From: JAEUJT01 sp044225205
GTDB taxonomy: Bacteria > Myxococcota > Myxococcia > Myxococcales > Myxococcaceae
Direction: 5' to 3'
NCBI GenBank assembly: GCA_044225205.1
Contig: JBGAIY010000168.1
Span: 1 to 15,058 of the forward strand
DNA length: 15,058 nt
This document shows positions 7,392 to 14,115 of this stretch, in pieces. The notes below the pieces were generated by a model. It saw only the letters and a program-made list of their open reading frames with translations, was not told the DNA's origin and did no database searches. The translations under genes and the position numbers were made by a program. The stretch's first letter is position 1, and each line of letters starts with the position of its first letter.

Positions 7392-8702
7392 GTGCCATTC
7401 ACTTCACTGAGCGCCTTCGGCCGAGTCGTCAGCCTCGTGCGGGTCGACGCGGTCGTGAGCGCCGCCGAGTTGGAGTCGGCCGGCGCCCGGTGCCTGCAAG
7501 CCAGCACCGACGACGTGCTCGGCCTCGGCGCAGACCTTCGGGTGCGCGAAGCGGCCATCGGCGCCATTCGAAAGTTCGGGCTCGACCCGGGGGCCCACAA
7601 CCGACTGCGTGAAGAACTCGAATCGAAGCTCGCGCGAGCGCTCGGGGTCGAAGCCGCCGCGCTGTTGCCCGAGCTGTCGGTCGTCACGGCGCTCTCGCCG
7701 CACCTCGCCGCCGAGCCACGCACCGCGCACCGGCTCGGCCTGACCCCCGCCGAGGTGATCTCGGTCGACCGCATTTCTTCGAACCCACGGCCGGGCCGGC
7801 TCTTGCTCACCGACGCGGTGCACCCCCTCGAAGGCGACCTGGCCCCGCTGCCTCGGCTCGTCGAGCAGGCCCAACGCGAACAAGCGTCGATCGCCACGGT
7901 CGAGCCGTTCGGTTTCGGCGTCTTGGGCGCAACGGGCGCGGGGGCCGCAGAACACCTCGGCGTCGCCGGCGGCATCGACCTGCAATTCGTCGGGCTCTCT
8001 TCGCTCGGCGCGGGTGGTGGGTGGGTCGCCGCCGGGCACAAAGCGCTCGTCGATTCGCTCGCCCCCTTTTTCGGAGCGCCACCCGTGCCCTCTCTCGCCG
8101 CCGCGCTCCGCTCGCTCGACATTCTGCAGGGTGAACCCCAGCGCCGGGCGCGCACGTTCGACCTCGCCCAGCACCTCGTGAACGCTCTGCGCGAGCGTGG
8201 TTTCGACACCGGCCCCGCGGTGACGCCGTGGGTGCCCGTCTGGGTCGGTGACGAGGCGTTGGCTGATCAGTGGCTCAGGGCTTCGCTCGACGCGGGCCTG
8301 GCGGTTCGAGCGCTCATGGCCGGGCCGCGGTCGCGGCGGTTGTTCTCGGTACCCGCCACCATGACCGACGCCCAGCTCCAGTCGCTGCTCGACGCGGTCG
8401 ACCGGGTCACCCGCAAGGTGCCCTTGCCCGACTCCACGACGCCGCGGGCGCCCGTCACCGTGTCGCGCCCGGGCAGCTTCATCATGAATGCGCCGTGTGG
8501 CGACCGGTGGGCCGAACTCGACTCGACCAACCTCGAGGCCGAGAGCCCAAGCGAGCCGACCACGGCTCGAACGTTGTCAGACCGAGTCTTCGACGCGGTG
8601 GAGACCCTCACGTGGCGCGCCGCGAACTTGAGGTCGACGCGGTTGCCCGGCACCGAAGCCCTGCGCGCGCTGTTCGACCGCACCCGAACTCCGCGCCGGT
8701 GA
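7392..8702 (+). CDS. Alpha-oxoamine-synthase-fold pseudoenzyme (BioF/SPT-like) without PLP lysine
   Basis: The product is 436 aa from GTG 7392; an ATG at 7287 would run far into the divergent exporter. Residues about 40-340 follow fold-type I PLP enzymes of the 8-amino-7-oxononanoate synthase/serine palmitoyltransferase family. 'DDVLGLGADLRVREA' matches the 'NDYLGL...' start. 'LLLTDAVHPLEGDLAPLPRLVE' (137-158) matches 'VVTEGVFSMDGDxAPL'. 'VEPFGFGVLGATGAGAAEHLG' (170-190) matches 'VDDAHGTGVIG'. 'FVGLSSLGAGGGWVAAG' (199-215) matches the 'TFGKGFGxxGG' lysine loop. The PLP-contacting Asp and His align with Val170 and Phe173, and the Schiff-base Lys aligns with Ser203. The glycine/serine loop after 'GAHNR' is shortened. 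A 90-residue Arg-rich tail follows. The ORF is long and intact, so this is a diverged pseudoenzyme, not a decaying gene. A partner or regulatory role is inferred. It ends 5 bp from the convergent MlaC-like gene. Confidence 0.72.
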   Translation: MPFTSLSAFGRVVSLVRVDAVVSAAELESAGARCLQASTDDVLGLGADLRVREAAIGAIRKFGLDPGAHNRLREELESKLARALGVEAAALLPELSVVTALSPHLAAEPRTAHRLGLTPAEVISVDRISSNPRPGRLLLTDAVHPLEGDLAPLPRLVEQAQREQASIATVEPFGFGVLGATGAGAAEHLGVAGGIDLQFVGLSSLGAGGGWVAAGHKALVDSLAPFFGAPPVPSLAAALRSLDILQGEPQRRARTFDLAQHLVNALRERGFDTGPAVTPWVPVWVGDEALADQWLRASLDAGLAVRALMAGPRSRRLFSVPATMTDAQLQSLLDAVDRVTRKVPLPDSTTPRAPVTVSRPGSFIMNAPCGDRWAELDSTNLEAESPSEPTTARTLSDRVFDAVETLTWRAANLRSTRLPGTEALRALFDRTRTPRR

Positions 8703-8707
8703 GCTGA

Positions 8708-9292
8708 CTACTTGGTCGACGCCGTCGTTTTCTCGAGTTGCTCGCGCTTGGCTTTGATTGACGCGAGCAGCCCGTCGAAGCCCTTCGCGGCGATCACTTT
8801 TCGAAATTGATCGTTGTAGGTGCTCACGAGCGACACCTCGTCGGTGATCACGTCGTAAATCTTCCACGGGCCTTTGGCGTCGGCCCGGTACAGCTTGTAC
8901 GTGACGGGGAACTTGTCGCTCTTCACCAACAACTGGGCCTTCACGGTCGCGTCGTTGCCTTCGACTTTCTCACCCTGGTATTCGAACTTCGCCGCGCCCC
9001 GGTTGTCGGCGAGCGCCTTTTGGGCGTAGCTCGCACGCAGAAGCCCTTTCATGGTCGAGCTGAAATCGTCTTGCTGCTTTTTGGCCAGCTTCGCCCATTC
9101 TTTGCCCAACGCGCGCTTGGCCAGTTCGACGAAGTCAACGAAGTCGTCGGCGCGGGCGGCCAGCTTTTCGACGGTCGGGTCGGGGGCGTTGAGCACCTTT
9201 TGCACTTCGACGTCGGCGTTTTTGACGGTGGCCAGCGGGCCGACATCGGCCGCTGACAAGGCAACGAGGAGCGTCAACGAAAAGAGCGACAT
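8708..9292 (-). CDS. MlaC/Ttg2D/HpnM-like periplasmic lipid-binding protein
   Basis: The product is 194 aa. The start is the ATG at 9290-9292, preceded by a clear GGAGG five bases upstream; a longer reading from 9361 is rejected on this ground. Residues 1-14 (MSLFSLTLLVALSA) form a short hydrophobic export signal, oddly without a Lys or Arg. The mature protein matches the MlaC (toluene-tolerance Ttg2D) family. An N-terminal helix region contains 'DDFVDFVELAKRALGKEWAKL', then come beta strands 'YQGEKVEGNDATVKAQLL' and 'FPVTYKLYRADAKGPWKIYDV' (about 128-148). The family C-terminus 'VSLVSTYNDQFRKVIAAKGFDGLLASIKAK' (153-182) is clear. MlaC carries phospholipids across the periplasm, and the related HpnM accompanies the hopanoid pump HpnN. 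No MlaDEF ABC transporter is in view, so the partner here may be the RND exporter. It lies 93 bp downstream of the TolC-like gene on the same strand. Confidence 0.85.
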   Translation of the reverse strand: MSLFSLTLLVALSAADVGPLATVKNADVEVQKVLNAPDPTVEKLAARADDFVDFVELAKRALGKEWAKLAKKQQDDFSSTMKGLLRASYAQKALADNRGAAKFEYQGEKVEGNDATVKAQLLVKSDKFPVTYKLYRADAKGPWKIYDVITDEVSLVSTYNDQFRKVIAAKGFDGLLASIKAKREQLEKTTASTK

Positions 9293-9306
9293 CAAACCTC
9301 CAACCG
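9286..9306 (-). promoter_or_regulatory. Strong ribosome binding site deciding the MlaC-like start
   Basis: On the minus strand the sequence reads TTGGAGGTTTG followed by ATG. It is the clearest Shine-Dalgarno sequence on the minus strand in this window, with GGAGG five bases from the ATG at 9292. It selects the start giving a short signal peptide over the upstream in-frame ATG at 9361. Confidence 0.75.
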
Positions 9307-9385
9307 ATGGAAATGACAGCCTTGTAGCGCGTTCAGACGGCCGGGGCGAGCCGGCATTCATTTCAAGGTTGCGCGACTGGGGCGT
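9293..9385. other. Spacer between TolC-like and MlaC-like genes
   Basis: These 93 bp contain the MlaC-like ribosome binding site and a weak hairpin, GCCGG at 9340-9344 with CCGGC at 9351-9355 and a 6-nt loop. There is no T-run, so it is not a convincing terminator. Read-through from the TolC-like gene is plausible. Confidence 0.35.
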
Positions 9386-10795
9386 TCACTTCGCCTTGGG
9401 CGCGAGCTTGCTCGAAGGCGGGGGCGCCGCGGTCGGCTCGGCCACGGCCGACCATTCGACCTTCGAACCGGTCGCGCGGGCGAGGGCGCTGAGCCCCACT
9501 TGCGCGTCGTGCAGGGCGGCAATGCGTTGTGCCGACGCCGACGCCAGAGCGGTGAACGAGTCGACCAATTCGCGGGTGTCTCCGGTGCCCACGTCGAACG
9601 CCGTAAACGCCGCGGTCGCCCACCGACGGGCGCTCTTCTCGGCGAGCGCTTGCTTTTCGGCCTTGGCGAGCGCCGCAGTCTCCTCGTTCCACGCTTTTTC
9701 GATTTCGAGCCGAACCCCCGCGACCAGCAGGTCGCGCTGGTGCTCCATTTTTTCAAGCTCGGCGCGGGCCTGCTCGAGCGCTGCCGCCTTCTGGGGAAAG
9801 TCGAATTGGTACCGCATGACGAGCGCCAGCCCCGCCGACAAGTCGTTGTACGGATCGTACGCAAAGGGCGAGAGCTGGCGCGTGGTGCTGGTCGTCCACA
9901 TCCACCGGGCGAAACCGGCGATGCCAAAGTCGGGAAAGTACATGCGCTCCCGAATGAGCACTTCTTTTTCACGCGCCGCGATGCCGGCTTCAATGGCGGC
10001 CAGCTCGGGTCGACTGCCGCGCGCCACGTCGACGTACCGGTCGACCGGAGGCAACGCGCCCACCGGAGCCTCGAGCGGCACCGGGGCCAGCTCGATCACT
10101 TCTTCAGGCTTGGCGGCGATCAACAACCGAATCGCCCCCAGCGCGAAGTTCGCCCCGGCCGTCGCCGCCGTGACCTGCACTTCGGCTTGCTGGCGGTAGA
10201 AGTCGACTTTGTACACGTCCATCTGGGTGACTTGCTCACTGCCCTGCTCACGCAGCCGGGTCAGCGTTTTCGCCGCTTCTTCGAGGCGCTGGAGCGTGTC
10301 GGCGATGACCGTTTTGCCTGACTGCGCGAGGCAGTAGCCCCAGTACGCCTGCGTCACCTGGTACTCGGCTTCGTCTTGGGCGGTTCGGGTCAACGCCTCA
10401 CCTGCTTCAACGCCCTTCTTGCCGGCCGCTTCGAGCGCGTCGAGCTTGCCGAAGGTGTAAATGGGCAACAGCGCTTCGGCGCTCGCCCGAAACATCACTC
10501 CGGGCCGACCAAAGTCGAGGTCGTACATCAACGTGGCGGGCGTGGTCGGCGGGCCCCCCAGGCCGTTGTTTCGGGCCTCGGGCGTCGGCCCAGCCACCGC
10601 GACGTACGAATCAACCTTGGGGAACCAGGCCCACCGTGCCTCTTGGTATTTCGACTGAAACCACCGCAGCTGGGCTTCGGCCTCTTTGACTCGGTGATCG
10701 TTCGCCCGGGCTCGCTCGACCAGCATGGGCAAAGTCAACGGCTCGCCCCAGCTGGTCGCCGAAATCACCAACAACGTCAGGCCCAACGCACGCAC
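9386..10795 (-). CDS. TolC-family outer-membrane efflux protein
   Basis: The product is 469 aa from the GTG at 10793-10795, giving the signal peptide MRALGLTLLVISATSWG and a mature start at EPLTL. The frame is open to an ATG at 10924 (512 aa), but those 43 extra residues are Arg/Ser-rich, lack signal character and overlap the divergent gene, so I prefer the GTG although no Shine-Dalgarno sequence precedes it. The protein has two long alpha-helical outer-membrane-efflux repeats. The first runs from 'LTLPMLVERARANDHRVKEAEAQLRW' to about residue 230, and the second starts at 'RPELAAIEAGIAAREKEVLIRERMYFPDFGI' (about 260-290). Beta-barrel-like strands lie between the helices, and the tail is Pro/Ala/Lys-rich. 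Such trimers form the outer-membrane duct for inner-membrane pumps. No membrane-fusion protein is encoded nearby. It is co-directional with, and upstream of, the MlaC-like gene. Confidence 0.85.
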   Translation of the reverse strand: MRALGLTLLVISATSWGEPLTLPMLVERARANDHRVKEAEAQLRWFQSKYQEARWAWFPKVDSYVAVAGPTPEARNNGLGGPPTTPATLMYDLDFGRPGVMFRASAEALLPIYTFGKLDALEAAGKKGVEAGEALTRTAQDEAEYQVTQAYWGYCLAQSGKTVIADTLQRLEEAAKTLTRLREQGSEQVTQMDVYKVDFYRQQAEVQVTAATAGANFALGAIRLLIAAKPEEVIELAPVPLEAPVGALPPVDRYVDVARGSRPELAAIEAGIAAREKEVLIRERMYFPDFGIAGFARWMWTTSTTRQLSPFAYDPYNDLSAGLALVMRYQFDFPQKAAALEQARAELEKMEHQRDLLVAGVRLEIEKAWNEETAALAKAEKQALAEKSARRWATAAFTAFDVGTGDTRELVDSFTALASASAQRIAALHDAQVGLSALARATGSKVEWSAVAEPTAAPPPSSKLAPKAK

Positions 10796-10828
10796 GCGGT
10801 CGCTGAGGTAGCGCAGCGCGTTGGAAAA

Positions 10829-10842
10829 AAGAAGCGCTTCTT
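10829..10842. promoter_or_regulatory. 14-bp perfect palindrome AAGAAGCGCTTCTT in divergent promoter region
   Basis: The palindrome lies between the TolC-like start (10795) and the start of the exported protein (10879). Its two-fold symmetry and position between divergent genes suit a regulator operator controlling both. If the TolC-like protein used the distant ATG at 10924 the site would be coding, which I consider less likely. A TATGTT hexamer at 10864-10869 could be a -10 for the plus-strand gene; the -35 is not recognisable. Confidence 0.35.
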
Positions 10843-10878
10843 CAAGGTTCGTTCGGCCAGGGCTATGTTCCGGGCTCC

Positions 10879-11511
10879 ATGCGCCTGTTCTCGAGCATCG
10901 GCTTCGCGGCGTTCGCCCTTTCATTCTCGTTCACCGCCGCCCGGGCCGACGAGGCCGCGGCCCCAGCCAAGACGTCGAAACTCAAGGGCAGCATGAAGCA
11001 GTCGGCGCCCAAAATTGACCTCGGAGTGCCGGCGTTCGACAGCACGCCCCCCAAGGGCACCAGTCTGCAAAAAGTGACCGAGCCCGTCACACCCGCCGCT
11101 CCCACCGCCTCGTCAGAGACCCCCTACACGGTGACCGCCGTCACCTATGCCAAGTCATTTACCCGTTCTGCCTCGGGCACGAAGCCGAACGGCGCCCTGC
11201 TGACCTCGGTGCTCGCCTCAGGCAGCCCCCTCACGACCGAAAAATTTGCCTCGCTCATTCGAGTCAAGACCACCACCAAGCGCGGCAGCATCATCGAAGT
11301 CAAAGTGCTCGACGGCCGCGGAGACACCGTCATGATCGCCGAGGGCCAACTCGCGTTTCAGGGCAGCGACGAAATCGACTGGACCGTCGACTGGGACCCG
11401 ACCGTCATTCGCGCCCCGGGCGACTTTGCGCTGCACATTCGCATCGCCAGCCAGGCCCCCGTGCAGTTTCCACTCAAGGTCGAGGCGAAAGAGGCCAAGA
11501 AACCCGAATGA
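10879..11511 (+). CDS. Unrecognised exported protein, 210 aa
   Basis: I do not recognise this family. The start ATG 10879 gives a good signal peptide (MRLFSSIGFAAFALSFSFTAARA, cleavage probably before DEAAAP). About 60 residues of Ala/Pro/Lys/Ser-rich linker follow (AAAPAKTSKLKGSMKQ..., TPAAPTASSETP). Residues about 80-205 look like a compact beta-rich domain: 'YTVTAVTYAKSF', 'SLIRVKTTTKRGSIIEVKVLDGRGDTVMIAEGQLAFQGSDEIDWTVDWDPTVIRAPGDFALHIRIAS' and 'VQFPLKVEAKEAKK'. The alternating strands and the 'VDWDP..IRAPGDFALHIRI' edge resemble an immunoglobulin-like sandwich, which is an impression only. There is no cysteine, lipobox or further TM segment, so a periplasmic or secreted location is expected. 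It is divergent from the TolC-like gene, with 83 bp between starts, and a shared operator is possible. No strong Shine-Dalgarno sequence precedes the ATG. Confidence 0.7.
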   Translation: MRLFSSIGFAAFALSFSFTAARADEAAAPAKTSKLKGSMKQSAPKIDLGVPAFDSTPPKGTSLQKVTEPVTPAAPTASSETPYTVTAVTYAKSFTRSASGTKPNGALLTSVLASGSPLTTEKFASLIRVKTTTKRGSIIEVKVLDGRGDTVMIAEGQLAFQGSDEIDWTVDWDPTVIRAPGDFALHIRIASQAPVQFPLKVEAKEAKKPE

Positions 11512-11513
11512 CT

Positions 11514-11533
11514 TCACGCACATGAATGCGTGA
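11514..11533. promoter_or_regulatory. Inverted repeat TCACGCA-N6-TGCGTGA
   Basis: A perfect 7-bp inverted repeat with the spacer CATGAA begins three bases after the stop of the exported-protein gene and lies 55 bp before the aldolase start. As RNA it forms a 7-bp stem with a 6-nt loop but has no following U-tract. It could be an operator for the aldolase gene or a weak terminator or stabilising hairpin. Confidence 0.4.
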
Positions 11534-11588
11534 CCGCAAGAACAACGTGGGCTAGACGGGCGACTCCCAATTTCTGTGAGGAGTCGTC

Positions 11589-12503
11589 ATGGCCTTTACC
11601 GAACGCGTCAGACAGATCTTGTCGTGGTACCCGTCAGAAACCCCCGGTCTTTTGACGAACATGGCACGGCTGCTGAACACCGGCACGCTCGCGGGCACCG
11701 GCAAGTTGGTCATCTTGCCCGTCGACCAGGGCTTTGAGCACGGCCCCGCCCGGTCATTTCAGCCCAACCCGGCCGGGTACGACCCCGACTACCACGCCCA
11801 GCTCGCCATTGACTCCGGCTGCAACGCCTACGCGGCGCCGCTCGGGTTTCTCGACGCGGTCGCTGGCAAGTTGAACGGCGAAATGCCGCTCATTCTGAAG
11901 CTCAACAATTCAGACAGCCTCGCCAAGGTCGAACCCATGTCGGCTTTGACCGCGAGCGTGAAAGACGCGGTGCGGCTCGGCTGCGTGGCGATCGGGTACA
12001 CCATTTACCCAGGCTCGGCGATGCGCAACCAGCAGTACCAAGACCTGCGCGACCTCATACTCGAAGCGAAGGCCTACGGCCTGCCCACGGTGCTCTGGGC
12101 GTACCCGCGCGGCAACATGTCGAAAGACGGAGAGACCGCGGTCGACGTGGTCGCCTACGCCGCGCAAATTTCGGCGCAGCTCGGGGCTCACATCATCAAA
12201 GTGAAGCCGCCCAAAGATTTCATCGAGCAGGCCGAAGCGAAGAAGGTCTTCGAGAAATTCAACATACCCACGAAGACCATGGCCGACCGCGTGAAGCACG
12301 TGGTGCAGAGCGCGTTCAACGGCAAGCGCGTCGTGATTTTCTCGGGTGGCGAAGCGAAAGAAACCCCCGCGCTGCTCGAAGAAATTCGCGGCATTCGCGA
12401 CGGTGGCGGCTTCGGGTCGATCATGGGCCGCAATGCGTTTCAGCGCCCGCGCGCCGAAGCCATTTCGCTGCTTCAAAACGTGATGAACACGTTCAAGTCG
12501 TAA
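11589..12503 (+). CDS. fbaB: Class I fructose-bisphosphate aldolase, DhnA/FbaB type
   Basis: The product is 304 aa. The start ATG 11589 has GAGGAG five bases upstream (11578-11583). This archaeal-type class I aldolase cleaves fructose-1,6-bisphosphate to dihydroxyacetone phosphate and glyceraldehyde-3-phosphate through a lysine Schiff base, without metal, in the cytoplasm (glycolysis and gluconeogenesis). Visible motifs are 'VILPVDQGFEHGP' at 41-53 with the conserved Asp46; 'AIGYTIYPGSAMRNQQY' at 134-150, holding the probable acid-base Tyr; 'WAYPRGN' at 170-176; 'LGAHIIKVKPP' at 198-208 with Lys204 the likely Schiff-base residue; and the phosphate-binding 'VVIFSGGEAK' at 248-257 and 'SIMGRNAFQRP' at 277-287. 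Length lies between archaeal enzymes (about 260-280) and E. coli FbaB (350). The gene is complete. Close relatives include ADTH/DERA-like synthases, but the motif set fits the aldolase best. A 63-bp gap with no clear terminator separates it from the FKBP pair. Confidence 0.9.
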   Translation: MAFTERVRQILSWYPSETPGLLTNMARLLNTGTLAGTGKLVILPVDQGFEHGPARSFQPNPAGYDPDYHAQLAIDSGCNAYAAPLGFLDAVAGKLNGEMPLILKLNNSDSLAKVEPMSALTASVKDAVRLGCVAIGYTIYPGSAMRNQQYQDLRDLILEAKAYGLPTVLWAYPRGNMSKDGETAVDVVAYAAQISAQLGAHIIKVKPPKDFIEQAEAKKVFEKFNIPTKTMADRVKHVVQSAFNGKRVVIFSGGEAKETPALLEEIRGIRDGGGFGSIMGRNAFQRPRAEAISLLQNVMNTFKS

Positions 12504-12566
12504 GCCAATTCTGAACTTTGGGGTAAGTCGTTGAAGGTTCACTTTTTCAAAACGAAGGGCATTCAC
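12504..12566 (+). other. Spacer between aldolase and first FKBP gene
   Basis: This is an AT-richer 63-bp gap carrying an AAGGG Shine-Dalgarno sequence about 6-7 bases before the FKBP start. A possible weak stem (TTGAA/TTCAA around 12531-12550) has no U-tract. I see no convincing terminator or promoter, so the aldolase and FKBP genes may be co-transcribed. Confidence 0.3.
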
Positions 12567-13340
12567 ATGGTTCGTATTCTTTCCTCGTTGTGCTTGGTGC
12601 TTTCGCTCTCGGCGTTCGCCGGCGACCAAGCCAAAGCCGCTCCGAAAGCGGCTCCAGCCGCGAAGTCTGACGCCCCCAAAGCCGACGCGCCCAAGGCGCC
12701 TGACGCGCCGCTCGCCAAGCCGGAGGCCCCCACGGGAGCCGAGCTCAACAAGTCGCTCTACGCCCTGGGCATTTTGATCGCCCAACGCACGCCCATTGGC
12801 CAGTCGGGCTTCACCGAAGCCGAGCTCAAAGAGATCGTCAAAGGCTTTCAAGACGCCGCGCTGGGCAAGCCGCTCACCGTGAAGCTCGAAGAGTACGGCC
12901 CCAAGGTCGACCTCGTGCTCAACGCCAAGCGCGAAGAGAAGGGCAAAGCCGAAAAGAAGAAGGGCGAAGAAGCGCTGGCGAAGTACGCGGCCGACCCCGC
13001 GGCCAAGAAGCAGGCGTCGGGCCTCATTTATTTCGAGACCCAGGCCGGTACCGGGCCGCAACCCGCCCCCACCGACACGGTGAAGGTGCACTACCGCGGC
13101 ACGCTGCTCGACGGCACCGAGTTCGACTCGTCGTACAAGCGCGGCGAACCCACCGAGTTTCCCCTCAACGGCGTCATCAAGTGTTGGACAGAAGGGGTCG
13201 CCCTCATGAAGGTGGGCGGCAAGGCCAAGCTGGTCTGCCCGTCAGACATTGCCTACGGCGAGCGCGGCGCGGGCGGCCAAATCGGCCCCAACGCCACGTT
13301 GGTCTTCGAAGTCGAACTCATCAGCATCAAGGGGAAGTAA
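12567..13340 (+). CDS. FKBP-type peptidyl-prolyl cis-trans isomerase, periplasmic copy
   Basis: The product is 257 aa. The ATG at 12567 has AAGGG upstream and opens a signal peptide (MVRILSSLCLVLSLSAFA, cleavage before GDQ); a TTG at 12531 in the same frame is less likely. An Ala/Pro/Lys linker (22-56) precedes a helical dimerisation-type region (57-150: 'ELNKSLYALGILIAQRTPIG', 'KEIVKGFQDAALGKPL', charged helix 'NAKREEKGKAEKKKGEEALAKY'), as in Mip/FkpA proteins. The FKBP domain spans about 150-255. The residues lining the FKBP12 active site are all present: Tyr176, Phe186, Asp187, Phe198, Val203, Ile204, Trp207, Tyr230, Phe247. It should be an active foldase for exported proteins. Two cysteines (206, 224) are shared with the next gene and could pair. 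The neighbour 3 bp downstream is its paralogue. Confidence 0.92.
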   Translation: MVRILSSLCLVLSLSAFAGDQAKAAPKAAPAAKSDAPKADAPKAPDAPLAKPEAPTGAELNKSLYALGILIAQRTPIGQSGFTEAELKEIVKGFQDAALGKPLTVKLEEYGPKVDLVLNAKREEKGKAEKKKGEEALAKYAADPAAKKQASGLIYFETQAGTGPQPAPTDTVKVHYRGTLLDGTEFDSSYKRGEPTEFPLNGVIKCWTEGVALMKVGGKAKLVCPSDIAYGERGAGGQIGPNATLVFEVELISIKGK

Positions 13341-14115
13341 GCCATGAAACGCATTCTCCTTTCCCTCTGTGTCGTCGCGCTGGCCGGCTGCCCTGAAAAC
13401 AAGGGCACCACCGAAAAGCCGAGCGGTGGCGAGCCCCAAGCCGCCAACGCCGAAGCGAAGCCCACCACCGCGCCCCCCGCGCCCCCGCCGGCCCCGAAGC
13501 CGCCCCCGCCCACCGGCGAAGAGCTCGACAAGACGCTCTACGCCTTCGGCACGCTCGTCGCGCAGCGAACCCCGGTCGGCCAGGCGTCGTTCACTGAAGC
13601 CGAAATCGCCGAAGTCGTTCGAGGTTTGCAAGACGCGGCGTTGGGCAAGCCGCTCGAAGTGAAGCTCGAAGACTACGGCCCCAAGGTCGACCTGGTGCTC
13701 AACGCCAAGCGCGAAGAGAAGGCAAAAGCCGCGAAGAAGAAGGGCGAAGAAGTGCTCGCCAAGTTCGCGAAAGAACCAGGCGCCAAGAAGCAGGCCTCGG
13801 GTCTCATTTACTTCGAAACGCTGGCCGGCACCGGCCCCAAGCCCGCCCCCACCGACACGGTGAAGGTGCACTACAAAGGCACGCTGCCCGACGGCACCGA
13901 GTTCGACTCGTCGTACAAGCGCGGCCAGCCCACCGAATTTCCCCTCAACGGCGTCATCAAGTGTTGGACCGAAGGCGTCGGCATGATGAAGGTCGGCGGC
14001 AAGGCCAAGCTCGTTTGCCCGTCTGACATTGCCTACGGCGAGCGCGGCGCGGGTGGTCAAATCGGCCCCAACGCCACCCTGGTGGTCGAAGTCGAGCTGA
14101 TCAGCATCAAAGCCA
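12729..14115 (+). repeat. Tandem gene duplication of the FKBP unit, 780-bp offset
   Basis: About 600 bp of the first FKBP gene (from about 12729 to 13335) aligns without any indel to the second gene at an offset of exactly 780 bp. Identical runs exceed 30 bp, for example 13110-13143 against 13890-13923 and around 13158-13189 against 13938-13969. The N-termini (signal and linker) and the C-terminal tail are not shared. Confidence 0.85.

Noticed and set aside
7392..8702. Calling the BioF/SPT-like gene a pseudogene because of the lost lysine
   Set aside because: The frame is uninterrupted over 436 codons with codon use like its neighbours, and several catalytic positions are replaced together. 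This fits a diverged functional pseudoenzyme better than decay.
4810..9292. Naming the exporter and carrier hpnN and hpnM as part of a hopanoid locus
   Set aside because: No squalene-hopene cyclase or other hopanoid gene is in view; similarity supports the family level only.
9340..9355. Hairpin GCCGG/CCGGC as a terminator between the TolC-like and MlaC-like genes
   Set aside because: Only a 5-bp stem and no T-run on either strand.
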